In this document: positions 53,307-62,935 of the stretch, piece by piece
How the letters are laid out: the number at the start of each line of letters is the position of its first letter
Numbering within the stretch: position 1 is the stretch's first letter
Assembly: GCF_017872555.1 (NCBI RefSeq)
Contig: NZ_JAEDOX010000001.1
Coordinates: forward strand, 1-64,000
Reading direction: 5' to 3'
Length of the DNA: 64,000 nucleotides
From: Ruegeria sp. HKCCSA071
Lineage (GTDB): Bacteria; Pseudomonadota; Alphaproteobacteria; Rhodobacterales; Rhodobacteraceae
The notes under the pieces: generated by a model
What the model was told of the DNA's origin: nothing
The model's input: only the letters and a program-made list of their open reading frames with translations
Database searches by the model: none
Translations under genes and position numbers: made by a program

Positions 53307-53765
53307 CTATTTGACTGCCTCTTCGGCGACGGATTGAAAGGCTGTATCCAATTCTGCGGCAATGTCCTGCAAGACTTGCCCGCCTTCCGCCATGTAAGGG
53401 GCAAACACGAAGCTGGGGGTCTTGTAAGACAGGGTTGCGGTCCCGTCCTCGTTCTCGGTGACGTAGAAACGGATCGGTGCTTCGATCATCGCATTGGTAG
53501 AGGTTTCCAGCACCCGCACCGCGTAATCGTTGTTGAACGCACCAATCACCAGATTGCCTGGAATGGTGATCCCGCGCGCCGCAGCAGCTTTGGTGGGGCC
53601 AGCCTGCGTCACCACAATTAGCCCGTTGTCCTTGATTGCAGCCTTGGTTGCATCGACCAGTTCCGAGTAGGTCTTGTCCGCAGGAAGCACGGCCCAACCG
53701 GTTGGGGCGTCTTGTGCCCAAACGGGTAAAGCGATCAGGCAGAGCAAGGGAATGAGGGCTTTCAT
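53307..53765 (-). CDS. Exported DUF302 domain protein
   Basis: A 152-residue protein with a signal peptide (MKALIPLLCLIALPVWA, residues 1-17) and one DUF302 domain (TYSELVDATKAAIKDNGLIVV, then VIGAFNNDYAVRVLE and APIRFYVTENEDG). The family's function is unknown. The start at 53765 is fixed by the signal peptide; an upstream extension has no such feature. It lies 80 bp before the ThDP gene on the same strand and after cobF; no functional link is evident. Confidence 0.8.
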   Translation of the reverse strand: MKALIPLLCLIALPVWAQDAPTGWAVLPADKTYSELVDATKAAIKDNGLIVVTQAGPTKAAAARGITIPGNLVIGAFNNDYAVRVLETSTNAMIEAPIRFYVTENEDGTATLSYKTPSFVFAPYMAEGGQVLQDIAAELDTAFQSVAEEAVK

Positions 53766-53852
53766 TGTCACGTCTCCTGTATTGAGGTGCAACCTGTGTG
53801 CCAGACCTGAGCGATCCACGTCATCACAAACCCGTGTTTATTTGCCCGTGCG

Positions 53853-54596
53853 TTATTTCCGTCGCGCCTTCAATAGGTAGATATCCATGATCCAGCCATG
53901 TTCGGCGCGGGCCTTCGCCCGGGTCTTAAGGATGTTCTGCGCAACCTCATCCAGCGGGCCACTGATCAGAACCTCTTCTTTCATACCCACATAGGCGCCC
54001 CACCAGATGTCAAAACCTGCCGTATCAAGGGTTTGGAACGAACATTCGCCATCCAGCATCACCGCAACGTTCGAGGCCGCATCAGGCCAGCCTTCATCCC
54101 GGATACGACGACCGGTTGTAACAACGTAAGGTGCGCCCAGATCATTGATCGGAATCGCATGGGCAGCGGTCAGCGCCTGCAACGCGGTGATGCCGGGGAT
54201 AACCTTGGTATTTGGTTGCGGGTTCAATCGTGCAGCGATGCGCAGTGAGCTGTCATAGAGGGACGGATCCCCCCAGATCAGCAACGCGACATGCTGCGCC
54301 TTTGGGTGCGCGGCAATGGCCGCTTGCCAGCGCAGGGCGATGGCGTCGTGCCATTCATCGACACCGCGCAGGTAGCCATCGTCGGCCCGGCGCTGGGGAA
54401 TATCGAAATAGGCGATCTGTGGCGGCGTTTCGGCGACACGCTCGATGATCGCTTCACGCAGCCCGGCCAGATCAGCCTTGTTTTCCCCTTTGCGCGGAAT
54501 CAGGATCAAATCCGCCGCCCGGATGGCTTGCGCGCCTTGAAACGTTACATGATCCGGATTGCCGGTGCCGATGCCGATCAAGCTCAGATCAATCAT
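53853..54596 (-). CDS. cobF: Precorrin-6A synthase (deacetylating)
   Basis: SAM-dependent C-1 methyltransferase of aerobic cobalamin synthesis, which methylates precorrin-5 with loss of the C-20-derived acetate. The 247-residue protein has the tetrapyrrole methylase SAM loop LSLIGIGTGNPDHVT, ALLIWGDPSLYDS and VIPGITALQALTAA. This enzyme exists only in the oxygen-dependent route. ATG 54596 lies inside the end of cobA, an 8-bp overlap. Last gene of the minus-strand cob operon. Confidence 0.91.
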   Translation of the reverse strand: MIDLSLIGIGTGNPDHVTFQGAQAIRAADLILIPRKGENKADLAGLREAIIERVAETPPQIAYFDIPQRRADDGYLRGVDEWHDAIALRWQAAIAAHPKAQHVALLIWGDPSLYDSSLRIAARLNPQPNTKVIPGITALQALTAAHAIPINDLGAPYVVTTGRRIRDEGWPDAASNVAVMLDGECSFQTLDTAGFDIWWGAYVGMKEEVLISGPLDEVAQNILKTRAKARAEHGWIMDIYLLKARRK

Positions 54597-55317
54597 CGTC
54601 GAACTCCGCCAGCGGACCATAAAGGATCAGCGCCGGTGCTTTGCCAATCTCGGTTTTCAGCTGTTCTGCGAGCGCGCCAATCGTGGCGCGTTGCAGTTTT
54701 TGGTCGGGAGTCGAGACGGATTCGGCCATAAGCGCCGGAGTATCCAAAGGCAAACCTTGGGCGTGCAGCGTATCGACCAGCAGGGGAAAGGTGCGCTTGC
54801 CCATGAAAACGACGGTCGTGGCCTGCGGATCGGCCAGCGCTTTCAGGTTCAGGTCGCCGGGTAGATCACCACTGACGTCATGGCCCGTCACGAACTGAAC
54901 CCGTCGGGCCGTGAGCCTGCGCGTCAATGGAATGCCAGCGGCTGCTGCCGCTGCTATTGCCGAGGGGACGCCGGGAATGATCTCATAGGCGATACCAGCT
55001 GCGCGCAGGGCGACAAGCTCTTCCTCAAGCCGTCCGAACATACCGCCGTCGCCGGACTTCAGGCGCACCACATGCTGACCGGACTGCGCGTAATCCACCA
55101 GCAGCCGGCTGACATGGTCCTGCTTGGGTGACGGACGACCGGCCCGCTTTCCGACACCAACCAGATCCGCATCGTCGCGCGCATGGCTCAGGATCGGGCC
55201 ACTGCTGAGATCGTCGAACAAGATCGCGTCGGCTTTTTGCATCCGGTCCACCGCCTTGAGCGTCAGTAGTTCCGGATCACCGGGGCCAGAGCCGATGAAA
55301 GAGACAAAGCCGCTCAT
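54589..55317 (-). CDS. cobA: Uroporphyrinogen-III C-methyltransferase
   Basis: First committed step towards precorrin-2, methylating uroporphyrinogen III at C2 and C7. The 242-residue protein shows the SUMT motifs FIGSGPGDPELLTLKAV, GVGKRAG, VRLKSGDGGMFGR and PGVPSAIAAAAAAGIPLT. It is a stand-alone methylase, without the oxidase/chelatase part of CysG, and given its location it supplies cobalamin rather than siroheme. It overlaps cobB by four bases and cobF by eight. Confidence 0.94.
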   Translation of the reverse strand: MSGFVSFIGSGPGDPELLTLKAVDRMQKADAILFDDLSSGPILSHARDDADLVGVGKRAGRPSPKQDHVSRLLVDYAQSGQHVVRLKSGDGGMFGRLEEELVALRAAGIAYEIIPGVPSAIAAAAAAGIPLTRRLTARRVQFVTGHDVSGDLPGDLNLKALADPQATTVVFMGKRTFPLLVDTLHAQGLPLDTPALMAESVSTPDQKLQRATIGALAEQLKTEIGKAPALILYGPLAEFDDD

Positions 55318-56630
55318 GCCGACGCCTCCGCAATCAGGTGAAAGAACGTGCCAGTGACATTGCCGCGTAGTGATCCGGTTTGCGGGCCTTCTTCCCCTTC
55401 GGCGTCAAACACGCGTGCCAATGGGGCGTCCGGTTGATCCATGATTGAGGAATAGTGGAACTCGTGTCCGCGCAATGCCGATCCTTTGGCAAAGCCGGGC
55501 ATAGGGGCCAGAAGGGCGGCCTTTCTGTAACCAAGGTTGAACTTGCGCTTCTGATAAGATGTGACGAGGCCCAGCAAGCCGGCCATTTCATGTTGCACGC
55601 CGTCCTTGTCGATCAGCGCCTGACCAAGCGCCATGTAGCCGCCGCATTCTCCGTGCACCGGTTTTGTTTCCGCATGTTTACGCAGTCCACTCAGAAAGGT
55701 GGTGGCCGCCGCCAATGCTCCGGCATGCAATTCGGGATACCCGCCAGGCAGCCAGACCAGATCGGCGTCCGCCGCCGGAGGTTCGTCTGCCAAAGGGGAA
55801 AAAGGCAGGATCTCGGCACCCGCATCGTGCCACCCTTGCAAAAGGTGAGGATAGGTAAAGGAAAAGGCGGCATCACGGGCCAGCGCGATCCGCTGGGCCG
55901 GGGGCTGCGGCAGCGCGGCTGACGAAGGTCCGCCGGGGCCTGAGGAAGCTGCCCGCTTGATAGCGTCGAGGTCTACATGTTCTCGCAAGAACGCGGCATA
56001 GCCTACAATGGCGCTTTCCAGATCGGGGTGTTCAACCGCCTGAATAAGTCCCAGATGCCGCTCTGGCAGGGTCAAATCACCACGGCGGGGCAGCACGCCC
56101 AGAACAGGCAGGCCCGCGCGCTCCATTCCCAGACGGGTCAGGCGTTCGTGGCGGGGGCTGGCGCATCGGTTCAGGATAACTCCGGCAAAGGGCAGATCGG
56201 GATTGTACATCCTGAACCCCAGCGCTGTTGCCGCCGCTGATTGTGCCTGCCCGCCCACATCCAAGACAAGCACAACGGGCCAGCCCATGCGCAGGGCGGT
56301 CTCGGCACTCGAACCGTGCCCAACTTCGCCAGGCTTTGCGACACCGTCGAACAAACCCATCGAGCCCTCGGCCACCACAATGTCAGCGCCTTCGGCCTGA
56401 GCAGAAATTGCGCTGAGCAGGGGATCTGCCATGGCCCAGCTGTCCAGATTGAACGAAGCCCGCCCGGCCGCCGCCCGGTGAAAGGCGGGATCGATATAAT
56501 CCGGCCCGCTTTTAAAGGGTTGCACGGTCAGGCCATCTTCGGCCAGCGCGCGCAAGAGGCCCAGCATGACCGTCGTCTTGCCGGTACCCGAAGAGGGAGC
56601 TGAAATCAGAATACCCGGAGGGTTAGTCAT
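55314..56630 (-). CDS. cobB: Hydrogenobyrinic acid a,c-diamide synthase
   Basis: Glutamine- and ATP-dependent amidation of the a and c side chains of hydrogenobyrinic acid. The 438-residue protein has a P-loop ([19 protein letters not shown]), the [11 protein letters not shown] segment and a C-terminal class I glutamine amidotransferase-like domain with [10 protein letters not shown] (catalytic Cys) and LRGHEFHYS (His). I start at ATG 56630, with GGAG at eight bases; ATG 56636 is two codons earlier. It begins inside the cobM coding region (8-bp overlap). Confidence 0.93.
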   Translation of the reverse strand: MTNPPGILISAPSSGTGKTTVMLGLLRALAEDGLTVQPFKSGPDYIDPAFHRAAAGRASFNLDSWAMADPLLSAISAQAEGADIVVAEGSMGLFDGVAKPGEVGHGSSAETALRMGWPVVLVLDVGGQAQSAAATALGFRMYNPDLPFAGVILNRCASPRHERLTRLGMERAGLPVLGVLPRRGDLTLPERHLGLIQAVEHPDLESAIVGYAAFLREHVDLDAIKRAASSGPGGPSSAALPQPPAQRIALARDAAFSFTYPHLLQGWHDAGAEILPFSPLADEPPAADADLVWLPGGYPELHAGALAAATTFLSGLRKHAETKPVHGECGGYMALGQALIDKDGVQHEMAGLLGLVTSYQKRKFNLGYRKAALLAPMPGFAKGSALRGHEFHYSSIMDQPDAPLARVFDAEGEEGPQTGSLRGNVTGTFFHLIAEASA

Positions 56631-57417
56631 CACCATGGCTCCAGCTTGACCAAGGGCTGTCGGCACTTTGCGGGCGATAGCGGCGGTCGTAGTCTCTGGA
56701 ATAAAGACAGCTTTCGTCAAAACCCTCACCGGCCAGCGCGGGGCCGACCATGATCAAAGCCGTGCGCGAGATGCTTTGATCCAGCGACCCTTTCAGGGTT
56801 TCCAGCGTTGCGCGGATGATCTGTTCATCCGGCCAGCTTGCGCGATATACAACGGCCACCGGGCAATCTGCACCATAAGCCGGGGTCAGGTCTGCGATAA
56901 CCTTGTCCAGATTGCCGATTGACAGATGAATGGCCAATGTCGCGCCGGTACGGGCAAAATTCACCAGCGTTTCACCTTCGGGCATGGATGACGCGCGCCC
57001 CGGCGTTCGGGTCAGAACCACCGATTGCGCCAATCCCGGCAAGGTCAGTTCGGTGCCCAGGGCCGCTGCGGCGGCGGCAAAGGATGGCACGCCAGGGGTC
57101 ACACTGACCGGAATGCCCATTTCTTTCAGGCGGCGGATCTGTTCGCCCATCGCTGACCAGACTGACAAATCGCCCGAATGCAGCCGCGCCACATCCTGAC
57201 CCGCTTTATGCGCGACTTCGATCTCGGCCATGATCTGGTCCAGATCCATGGGCGCGGTGTTGACGATTTTTGCGTCTTTGGGGCAATGGCTCAGAATTTC
57301 CTCGGGCACCAGCGATCCGGCATAAAGGCACACGGGGCACGAGGCGATGATGTTGCGCCCACGCAATGTCAACAGGTCTGCAGCGCCCGGTCCGGCGCCG
57401 ATGAAATGAACGGTCAT
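56623..57417 (-). CDS. cobM: Precorrin-4 C11-methyltransferase
   Basis: Methylates precorrin-4 at C-11 to precorrin-5. The 264-residue protein contains the methylase landmarks [36 protein letters not shown] and [20 protein letters not shown]. The start at 57417 overlaps the cobE stop as ATGA; a longer in-frame reading to 57570 lies inside cobE. Substrate recognition follows CobM rather than CobJ or CobI by the surrounding pathway genes and the GTELT segment. Confidence 0.92.
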   Translation of the reverse strand: MTVHFIGAGPGAADLLTLRGRNIIASCPVCLYAGSLVPEEILSHCPKDAKIVNTAPMDLDQIMAEIEVAHKAGQDVARLHSGDLSVWSAMGEQIRRLKEMGIPVSVTPGVPSFAAAAAALGTELTLPGLAQSVVLTRTPGRASSMPEGETLVNFARTGATLAIHLSIGNLDKVIADLTPAYGADCPVAVVYRASWPDEQIIRATLETLKGSLDQSISRTALIMVGPALAGEGFDESCLYSRDYDRRYRPQSADSPWSSWSHGDD

Positions 57418-57782
57418 GTTTGTCCTCCGATGGCGATGGCGCAGGTGGCCAGCCGGTCGTCCGAAATATGTCTGGGTGAAAGCAGCCGCGCGCCGGACCC
57501 GGCGGCGGCAAGGGCCGATGCTTCGGCTACGCTGCCGGTGCCATAAGCGGCACGGCTGCGGTTCGAACATGTCAGGGTGCGTTGTCCGGCTAAATCGGCA
57601 GCCGCCACGAAATGCAGCGGAAGGGCAAGGCTTTCCGCAAAGGCCGCCAGCGCAGAGTGGCCGCTTTTGTCGGCAACCGTCGCCAAAGCCTGGACGTCAT
57701 GACTGGCCGCTGCCGCGTCATAGGCGGCGCGCAAACTGTCTGTCGTCGCGTCTGATGAAAAGCCCAAACCTGCCACGATCAT
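57414..57782 (-). CDS. cobE: CobE/GbiG C-terminal type cobalamin biosynthesis protein
   Basis: A 122-residue protein whose frame lies inside a longer, low-quality reading; the true gene starts at ATG 57782 ([12 protein letters not shown]). [38 protein letters not shown] and [14 protein letters not shown] match CobE, equivalent to the C-terminal domain of CbiG. Its role in the aerobic route is not fully settled; it is thought to help in ring-contraction intermediate handling or protection. It overlaps cobL and cobM by four bases each. Confidence 0.88.
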   Translation of the reverse strand: MIVAGLGFSSDATTDSLRAAYDAAAASHDVQALATVADKSGHSALAAFAESLALPLHFVAAADLAGQRTLTCSNRSRAAYGTGSVAEASALAAAGSGARLLSPRHISDDRLATCAIAIGGQT

Positions 57783-58978
57783 AGCGTCACGCTCCACTGG
57801 ACAACCGGATAGGCAGCCTTCCAGGCGCGCCGCGGTCCGAGCGGTGCAGAATGTGCCAGTTCGATCCGCAAAAGGTCTCCGCCTAGGTCTTGGTGCCATC
57901 GCGCCAACAGGGCTTCGCTTTCCAGCGTTACCGCATTGGCGACCAACCGGGTGCCAGCGGGCAAGGCGTCGCGAAGCCACGCCAGCAGGCTGGTGCTGAG
58001 CCCACCGCCGATGAAAACCACGTCCGGCAGGGGCAATCCGGCCAGCGCTTCGGGTGCTGTACCGTGGACAACCTGTAACCGATCCTGCCCCAGCGCGTCG
58101 GCATTGCGACGAATGCGTTCGGCCCTGTCGGCGCGGGGTTCGATACTGGTGGCGGTCAGGGTCGGGTCGCACATCAGCCATTCGATGCTGATCGAGCCGG
58201 TGCCACCGCCAATGTCCCACAGATGCTCACCCCTCTGTGGCGCCAATGCGGACAGGGTCAGCGCCCGGATCGGGCGTTTGGTGATCTGGCCGTCGGTTTC
58301 AAAAAGATCATCCGGCTTGCCCGAGGCCTTGGACACTCCCCGCCCAGTGCCGGTCACTTCCAACCCGACGCAGACAGGATGATCGAAGGTTCCCAGCAGA
58401 GCTTCGGTCAGGCTCACTGTCTGGACGTTTTCACGCGGGCCGCCGAGGGCCTGCATCACATTCAACGCGCTGTCGGCAAATCCGGTTTCGCTTAGATATG
58501 TAGCCAGTTCAGCAACCGCCTTGCCGTCACGCAAAAGTACAATGGCGTGCAGGCCCGCGGCCAGATGCGGCCGCAACCGGGTCAAAGGCGCGGCGTGCAG
58601 GCCAAAGGTCAGCGTGCTTTCCAAAGGCCAGCCCAGGCGCGCAGCGGCCAGCGAAAACGTGGACTGGCCGGGCAGGGCGGTCCACTCGTTGGCATCGAAG
58701 TTACGCGCGATGACGGACCCTGCGCCAAACCAGAACGGATCACCTGACGCCAGAACCACCGTCTGCCGTCCGCGCAGGCCTTTCAGGATCGGCAAACCGT
58801 CCGAGAACGGCACCGGCCATTCGAACCGCTCAGCCTCGTTTTCCGGCAGCAGCGACAGGTGGCGCGGCGGCCCCATGATCACTTCGGCCCGGTCCAGCAC
58901 TTGACGGCTTGCAGGCGACAGGCCATCAAGCCCATCTTCGCCCAATCCCAGAACGGTCAGCCACGGAGATTCAGACAT
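57779..58978 (-). CDS. cobL: Precorrin-6Y C5,15-methyltransferase (decarboxylating)
   Basis: Bifunctional enzyme methylating C-5 and C-15 and decarboxylating the C-12 acetate, giving precorrin-8X. The 399 residues divide into an N-terminal CbiE-like methylase (LTVLGLGEDGLDGLSPASR, VLASGDPFWFGAG) and a C-terminal CbiT-like domain with the SAM loop HLWDIGGGTGSISIEWL. The start at 58978 (MSESPWLTVLG) shares the CATG with the divergent cobK start; its AGGAG ribosome-binding site lies inside cobK. Confidence 0.94.
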   Translation of the reverse strand: MSESPWLTVLGLGEDGLDGLSPASRQVLDRAEVIMGPPRHLSLLPENEAERFEWPVPFSDGLPILKGLRGRQTVVLASGDPFWFGAGSVIARNFDANEWTALPGQSTFSLAAARLGWPLESTLTFGLHAAPLTRLRPHLAAGLHAIVLLRDGKAVAELATYLSETGFADSALNVMQALGGPRENVQTVSLTEALLGTFDHPVCVGLEVTGTGRGVSKASGKPDDLFETDGQITKRPIRALTLSALAPQRGEHLWDIGGGTGSISIEWLMCDPTLTATSIEPRADRAERIRRNADALGQDRLQVVHGTAPEALAGLPLPDVVFIGGGLSTSLLAWLRDALPAGTRLVANAVTLESEALLARWHQDLGGDLLRIELAHSAPLGPRRAWKAAYPVVQWSVTL

Positions 58979-59708
58979 GCCCAAACTCCTGATTCTTGGC
59001 GGCACGACCGAGGCCAACGCTCTGGCCAAAGCTGTTGCGGAACAAGGGATTGCGGCTGTGTATTCTTACGCCGGACGGGTGGAAACCCCGCGCCCGCAGC
59101 CGTTGCCGGTGCGGGTTGGCGGGTTTGGCGGCCCGGAAGGTCTGGCCGCCTATATCCATGAGAACGCCATCAACCATGTCGTGGACGCGACCCATCCATT
59201 TGCGGCCCGGATGAGCCGGAACGCGATTGAGGCGTGTCACGCAACTCAGGTCCCACTGGCCGCCTTGACCCGCGCGGCGTGGAAGCCGCAACCCGGCGAC
59301 GTCTGGCACCGCGTGCCAGATATCACTGCCGCCGTCGATGCGCTTGCAGGTGATCCGCAGCGTGTGTTTTTGGCTGTCGGACGTATGCACCTTGAGGACT
59401 TTGCTACTCAGCCCCAGCATTACTACCTGCTGCGCCTTGTGGATGAGCCCGACACTTTGCCCTTGCCCAACGCAGAGGTGGTCGTGGCCCGGGGTCCTTT
59501 TACAGAAGCCGATGACCGTGCGCTGATGCAGCAACACAGGGCGCAACTTGTGGTGTCCAAGAACGCGGGTGGCTCGGGTGCGCGTGCCAAGTTGGACGCA
59601 GCGCGGGCGCTGGGCCTGCCAGTGCTTATGATCGACCGCCCTGTTCTGCCCAAGCGGACCGAGCTTTCGACTGTCGCACAGGTTCTGGACTGGCTGTCTC
59701 ATCCCTGA
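58977..59708 (+). CDS. cobK: Precorrin-6A reductase
   Basis: NADPH-dependent reduction of precorrin-6A to dihydro-precorrin-6Y. The 243-residue protein begins with LLILGGTTEANALAKAV (Rossmann loop) and has HVVDATHPFAARMSRNA and VSKNAGGSGARAKLDAAR, both typical of CobK/CbiJ. It is the only cob gene here on the plus strand: its start codon overlaps the cobL start by two bases, with GGAG at eight bases inside cobL, and its end overlaps the cobJ end by ten bases. Confidence 0.94.
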   Translation: MPKLLILGGTTEANALAKAVAEQGIAAVYSYAGRVETPRPQPLPVRVGGFGGPEGLAAYIHENAINHVVDATHPFAARMSRNAIEACHATQVPLAALTRAAWKPQPGDVWHRVPDITAAVDALAGDPQRVFLAVGRMHLEDFATQPQHYYLLRLVDEPDTLPLPNAEVVVARGPFTEADDRALMQQHRAQLVVSKNAGGSGARAKLDAARALGLPVLMIDRPVLPKRTELSTVAQVLDWLSHP

Positions 59709-60463
59709 TCCTCGACCGGGGTGAAGCGTGGCGTGTAGACGATCGGTGTGCCGTTGCGTTCGATGACCCGGGTGCGCGACGAGCCGACAATGACCATGGT
59801 CTGCATATCCGCCATCTCGGGCGTGGCCTCGGCCAGTGTGGAAATCCGGATCGCCTCATCCGCTCGTGACACGGCGCGTGCAAACAGGATCACCCGCTCG
59901 GGTTCACATTCTTCGCGCAGGATTTCCAGTGTCTTTACAAAGCCTTCCGGGCGGGATTTCGATCGGGGATTATAGAAGGCCATCGAAAAATCGGCTTGCG
60001 CAGCTAAGCGCAGGCGTTTTTCGATCAGCGTCCATGGCTTTAGGTTATCACTAAGGTTGATGGCGCAGAAATCATGCCCCATCGGAGCGCCTGCGCGCGC
60101 GGATGCGGCCAGCATAGCCGTGATCCCCGGCAGTACATCGATCTGAAGGTCACGCCATGCTGTTGGGCCATTCTCCAACGCTTCGAACACGGCTGCCGCC
60201 ATAGCAAACACACCGGGATCGCCCGAAGACACAACAACCACCCGCCTGCCTTCGGAGGCCATTTGCAGCGCGTGTTGCGAGCGGTCGATTTCAACCCGGT
60301 TGTCACTGGCGTGCAGGGTCAGGCCGGGGCGGTCGGCCACGCGGGCCACATAAGGGATATAGCCCACTACATCGGTGGCGTCGGCCAAAGCCGCTGTAAC
60401 TTCAGGGGTGACCAGAGCCTCATCCCCCGGACCAAGGCCTGCGATCTTGACCCAACCGCTCAT
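59699..60463 (-). CDS. cobJ: Precorrin-3B C17-methyltransferase
   Basis: Methylates C-17 and catalyses ring contraction of precorrin-3B. The 254-residue stand-alone protein contains KIAGLGPGDEALVTPEV, VVSSGDPGVFAMAAAVFE, VLPGITAMLAASARAGAPMGHDF and AFYNPRSKSRPEG, the last being a CobJ signature. It starts at 60463, overlapping the cobI stop by four bases (ATGA); the upstream in-frame extension is inside cobI. It converges on cobK with a ten-base overlap. Confidence 0.94.
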   Translation of the reverse strand: MSGWVKIAGLGPGDEALVTPEVTAALADATDVVGYIPYVARVADRPGLTLHASDNRVEIDRSQHALQMASEGRRVVVVSSGDPGVFAMAAAVFEALENGPTAWRDLQIDVLPGITAMLAASARAGAPMGHDFCAINLSDNLKPWTLIEKRLRLAAQADFSMAFYNPRSKSRPEGFVKTLEILREECEPERVILFARAVSRADEAIRISTLAEATPEMADMQTMVIVGSSRTRVIERNGTPIVYTPRFTPVEDQG

Positions 60464-61188
60464 GGTCGCCGCCCCTGACCGTGCACAACGATGATCGAGA
60501 AATACGGGGTGATCTTCTCGCAGGCTTCGGACAGCTTTGTCACCGTCTGGTTCGGCATTTGCGCATATTCGACAATCCAAGCGCGGTCGTACAGCCCGGA
60601 GGTTTTCAGTGCGCGTTTTACCTTGTCGATGTTCCGCCCGATTTTCATCACGACCAAAGCATCTGTCTGCGCCATACGTTCAGCCAAAACCTCCTCGGGC
60701 AGAGTGCCAACCAGCACGGTCAGCACATCATCGCCCCATGTGATCGGATCGCCCGTAGCCGTCCACGCACCGGACATGCCGGTGATGGCTGGCACAACCT
60801 CGACCGGAGCTTCGTCACGCAACCGATTGTAAAGATGCATGAACGAGCCGTAGAAAAACGGATCGCCCTCACACAGGACCACCACATCCTCACCCTGTTC
60901 CGACAGCGTCTTCAGGTGTGCTGTGCACTCTTCATAGAACGCGGCCAGCAACTCGTTATAACGCGGATCGGTGACCGGGATCTCGGTGGTCACAGGGTAT
61001 TCCATCGGGAATTCAATCGCGCCTTCGGGGATCATCCCGTTGACGATTTTGCGGGCCTGACCGCTGCGACCCGGTTTGCGAAAGAATGCCACATGCTTGG
61101 CGTTGCGCAGCAGGCGATCAGCCCGGACGCTCATCAGATCCGGATCGCCGGGGCCAAGGCCCACACCGTATATGGTGCCCATCTTCAT
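60460..61188 (-). CDS. cobI: Precorrin-2 C20-methyltransferase
   Basis: SAM-dependent C-20 methylation of precorrin-2. The 242-residue protein has GVGLGPGDPDLMSVRADRLL, VVVLCEGDPFFYGSFMHLYNRL and VVPAITGMSGAWTATGDPITWGDD, typical of CobI. The start at 61188 (MKMGTIYG) overlaps the cobH stop as ATGA; a second Met is two codons in. A long in-frame upstream reading of Arg-rich low-complexity sequence is the cobH shadow. Confidence 0.94.
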   Translation of the reverse strand: MKMGTIYGVGLGPGDPDLMSVRADRLLRNAKHVAFFRKPGRSGQARKIVNGMIPEGAIEFPMEYPVTTEIPVTDPRYNELLAAFYEECTAHLKTLSEQGEDVVVLCEGDPFFYGSFMHLYNRLRDEAPVEVVPAITGMSGAWTATGDPITWGDDVLTVLVGTLPEEVLAERMAQTDALVVMKIGRNIDKVKRALKTSGLYDRAWIVEYAQMPNQTVTKLSEACEKITPYFSIIVVHGQGRRP

Positions 61189-61814
61189 TCTGCTCGGCTT
61201 GCAATGGCGTTGATGGCCGCCACGGTGATGGCGCTGCCGCCCAGACGACCTTTGACAATGCAGGACGGCACCGGTTGCGCCTGCCATAGCGCATCTTTGG
61301 ATTCCATCGCTCCGACAAATCCGACCGGGCAGCCGATGATCGCGGCAGGGCGCGGGCAATCCGGGTCTTCCAGCATGTTCAGCAAATGAAACAGCGCGGT
61401 GGGCGCATTGCCGATGGCGACCAGCGCGCCCTCCAGATGCGGACGCCACAATTCCAGCGCAGCGGCGGAACGGGTATTGCTCATCTCGGCGGCCAGGGGG
61501 CGCACGCGTTCGTCATGCAGGGTGCAGATCACCTGGTTGTCGGCGGGTAGGCGAAAGCGGGTGACACCTTCGCTGACCATGCGCGCATCGCACAGGATCG
61601 CCGCGCCGTTTTCCAGCGCCGTACGTGCGGCCCGCACAAATCCGGGTGAGAAATGTACAAACTCCTCCAGCCCGACCATGCCGGCGGCGTGGATCATCCG
61701 AACGGCGACCTGCTCTTCATCGGCATCAAAGCGGGCCAGATCAGCCTCGGACCGGATGGTGGCAAAGCTTTCCTTGTAGATCGCCGCGCCATCGGTTTCG
61801 TATGTATAGGGCAT
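61185..61814 (-). CDS. cobH: Precorrin-8X methylmutase
   Basis: Moves the C-11 methyl group to C-12, giving hydrogenobyrinic acid. The 209-residue protein shows the family pattern: RMIHAAGMVGLEEFVHFSPG with the catalytic His, ILCDARMVSEGVTR, VAIGNAPTALFHLL and GCPVGFVGAMESKDAL. The start at 61814 overlaps the cobG stop as TGATG and its end overlaps cobI by four bases. Confidence 0.95.
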   Translation of the reverse strand: MPYTYETDGAAIYKESFATIRSEADLARFDADEEQVAVRMIHAAGMVGLEEFVHFSPGFVRAARTALENGAAILCDARMVSEGVTRFRLPADNQVICTLHDERVRPLAAEMSNTRSAAALELWRPHLEGALVAIGNAPTALFHLLNMLEDPDCPRPAAIIGCPVGFVGAMESKDALWQAQPVPSCIVKGRLGGSAITVAAINAIASRAE

Positions 61815-62935
61815 CAGGTGAAGTCCATAGTCATGAGTGTTTCCGGGTCGAGCCCGCGTTGGCTGGGCTCATCCCCCGCGCGGCCCTGTTTGACAAGATC
61901 AAATCGCCCGTTGTTGCCGACCACAGTGATGTCGGCCGGGCCCATATGGGCGCATCCCTTGGCGCAGCCCGAGACATGCAGGCGACCGGGAATGCGCCGG
62001 GCCAATGCCCGGGCGATGTCGCGGGTTTCCACCTGCGCTTGCGGGCAGAACGGCGCGCCGGGGCAGGCGTCGGTTGTCATCATCGGATCGGCTCCGTCAG
62101 TGACAAAATCCGGGGCGGGTATCGCTGCCCCGCCTTCCAGCAGGATCAGCCGCCACGGTGTGACACGCAAGGCAGAAGCGCCGCTGGCTTCGATCAGTTC
62201 ACAAAGCTTGTGCGCAGGCAGCGAGCCGAAAGCCGCGCCGTAGAGAGCACCCAGTTCACAGGGGCCGGGTTGCAGTTTTTCACCGAAAGGACCGGGGGCA
62301 AATCCCTGCCATTCCTGTGGCAACGCGTGGGTGACCCGCGCCATGCGACGTGTCTCGGCCGTGTAAGTCTCAGAAAACCACAGGGCCAATGCGATCACGT
62401 TGTCAATGGCGTTATCCTCGGTCACAGACCGCCCGGTTTTGCAGCCGTCGGCGCGCAGGATCGGACCGTCGGCACCCAGCTCCAGACGAATATCTGCAGA
62501 ATCCGAGGCCAACAGGCGCTTCGGGCCTGTATCTATGGCAAAACCAAACTTAGCGGGCAGAGCAGGCAATTCGGCCAGTCGATCAATCAACTCCAGTGTC
62601 AGCCGCGCGGTCAAATCGCCCGCCTGATAGAGCGGAGTGACCAGAATATTGCGGCGTACTTCGATGCCGGGTTCCGTATCAAGCAAGTTCAGCGCTGCAA
62701 GTTCCACAAGCAACGGCTGGTGGTCGCGCTCATCCACGCCGCGCAGTTGCAGGTTGGCACGATTGGTCAGGTCAATGGTGCCGTTGCCGAACCGTTCAGC
62801 CAGTTCGCACAAACCAATAGCCTGCCTGGCACTCAGTCGCGCCAGACGCGGACGGACCCGCACGACCAGCCCGTCGCCTGACATCATCGGGCGATGTGCG
62901 CCAGGGCACCAGCCTTGAACGATAGGTGCACTCAT
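61814..62935 (-). CDS. cobG: Precorrin-3B synthase
   Basis: Oxygen-dependent monooxygenase of the nitrite/sulfite-reductase-like fold that forms the gamma-lactone of precorrin-3B; it marks the aerobic pathway. The 373-residue protein has nitrite reductase-like half-domains (LVVRVRPRLARLSARQAIGL, IDLTNRANLQLRGV) and the 4Fe-4S cysteines in DACPGAPFCPQA and SGCAKGCAHMG. ATG 62935 (MSAPIVQGWCPGAHRPMM) was chosen by family N-terminus; it overlaps the cobN stop by four bases. Confidence 0.92.
   Translation of the reverse strand: MSAPIVQGWCPGAHRPMMSGDGLVVRVRPRLARLSARQAIGLCELAERFGNGTIDLTNRANLQLRGVDERDHQPLLVELAALNLLDTEPGIEVRRNILVTPLYQAGDLTARLTLELIDRLAELPALPAKFGFAIDTGPKRLLASDSADIRLELGADGPILRADGCKTGRSVTEDNAIDNVIALALWFSETYTAETRRMARVTHALPQEWQGFAPGPFGEKLQPGPCELGALYGAAFGSLPAHKLCELIEASGASALRVTPWRLILLEGGAAIPAPDFVTDGADPMMTTDACPGAPFCPQAQVETRDIARALARRIPGRLHVSGCAKGCAHMGPADITVVGNNGRFDLVKQGRAGDEPSQRGLDPETLMTMDFT

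Noticed and set aside
60460-61449. Cob methyltransferase with a 87-residue N-terminal extension
   Set aside because: The extra sequence is Arg/His-rich antisense-like reading inside cobH; the ATGA overlap start at 61188 matches CobI proteins.
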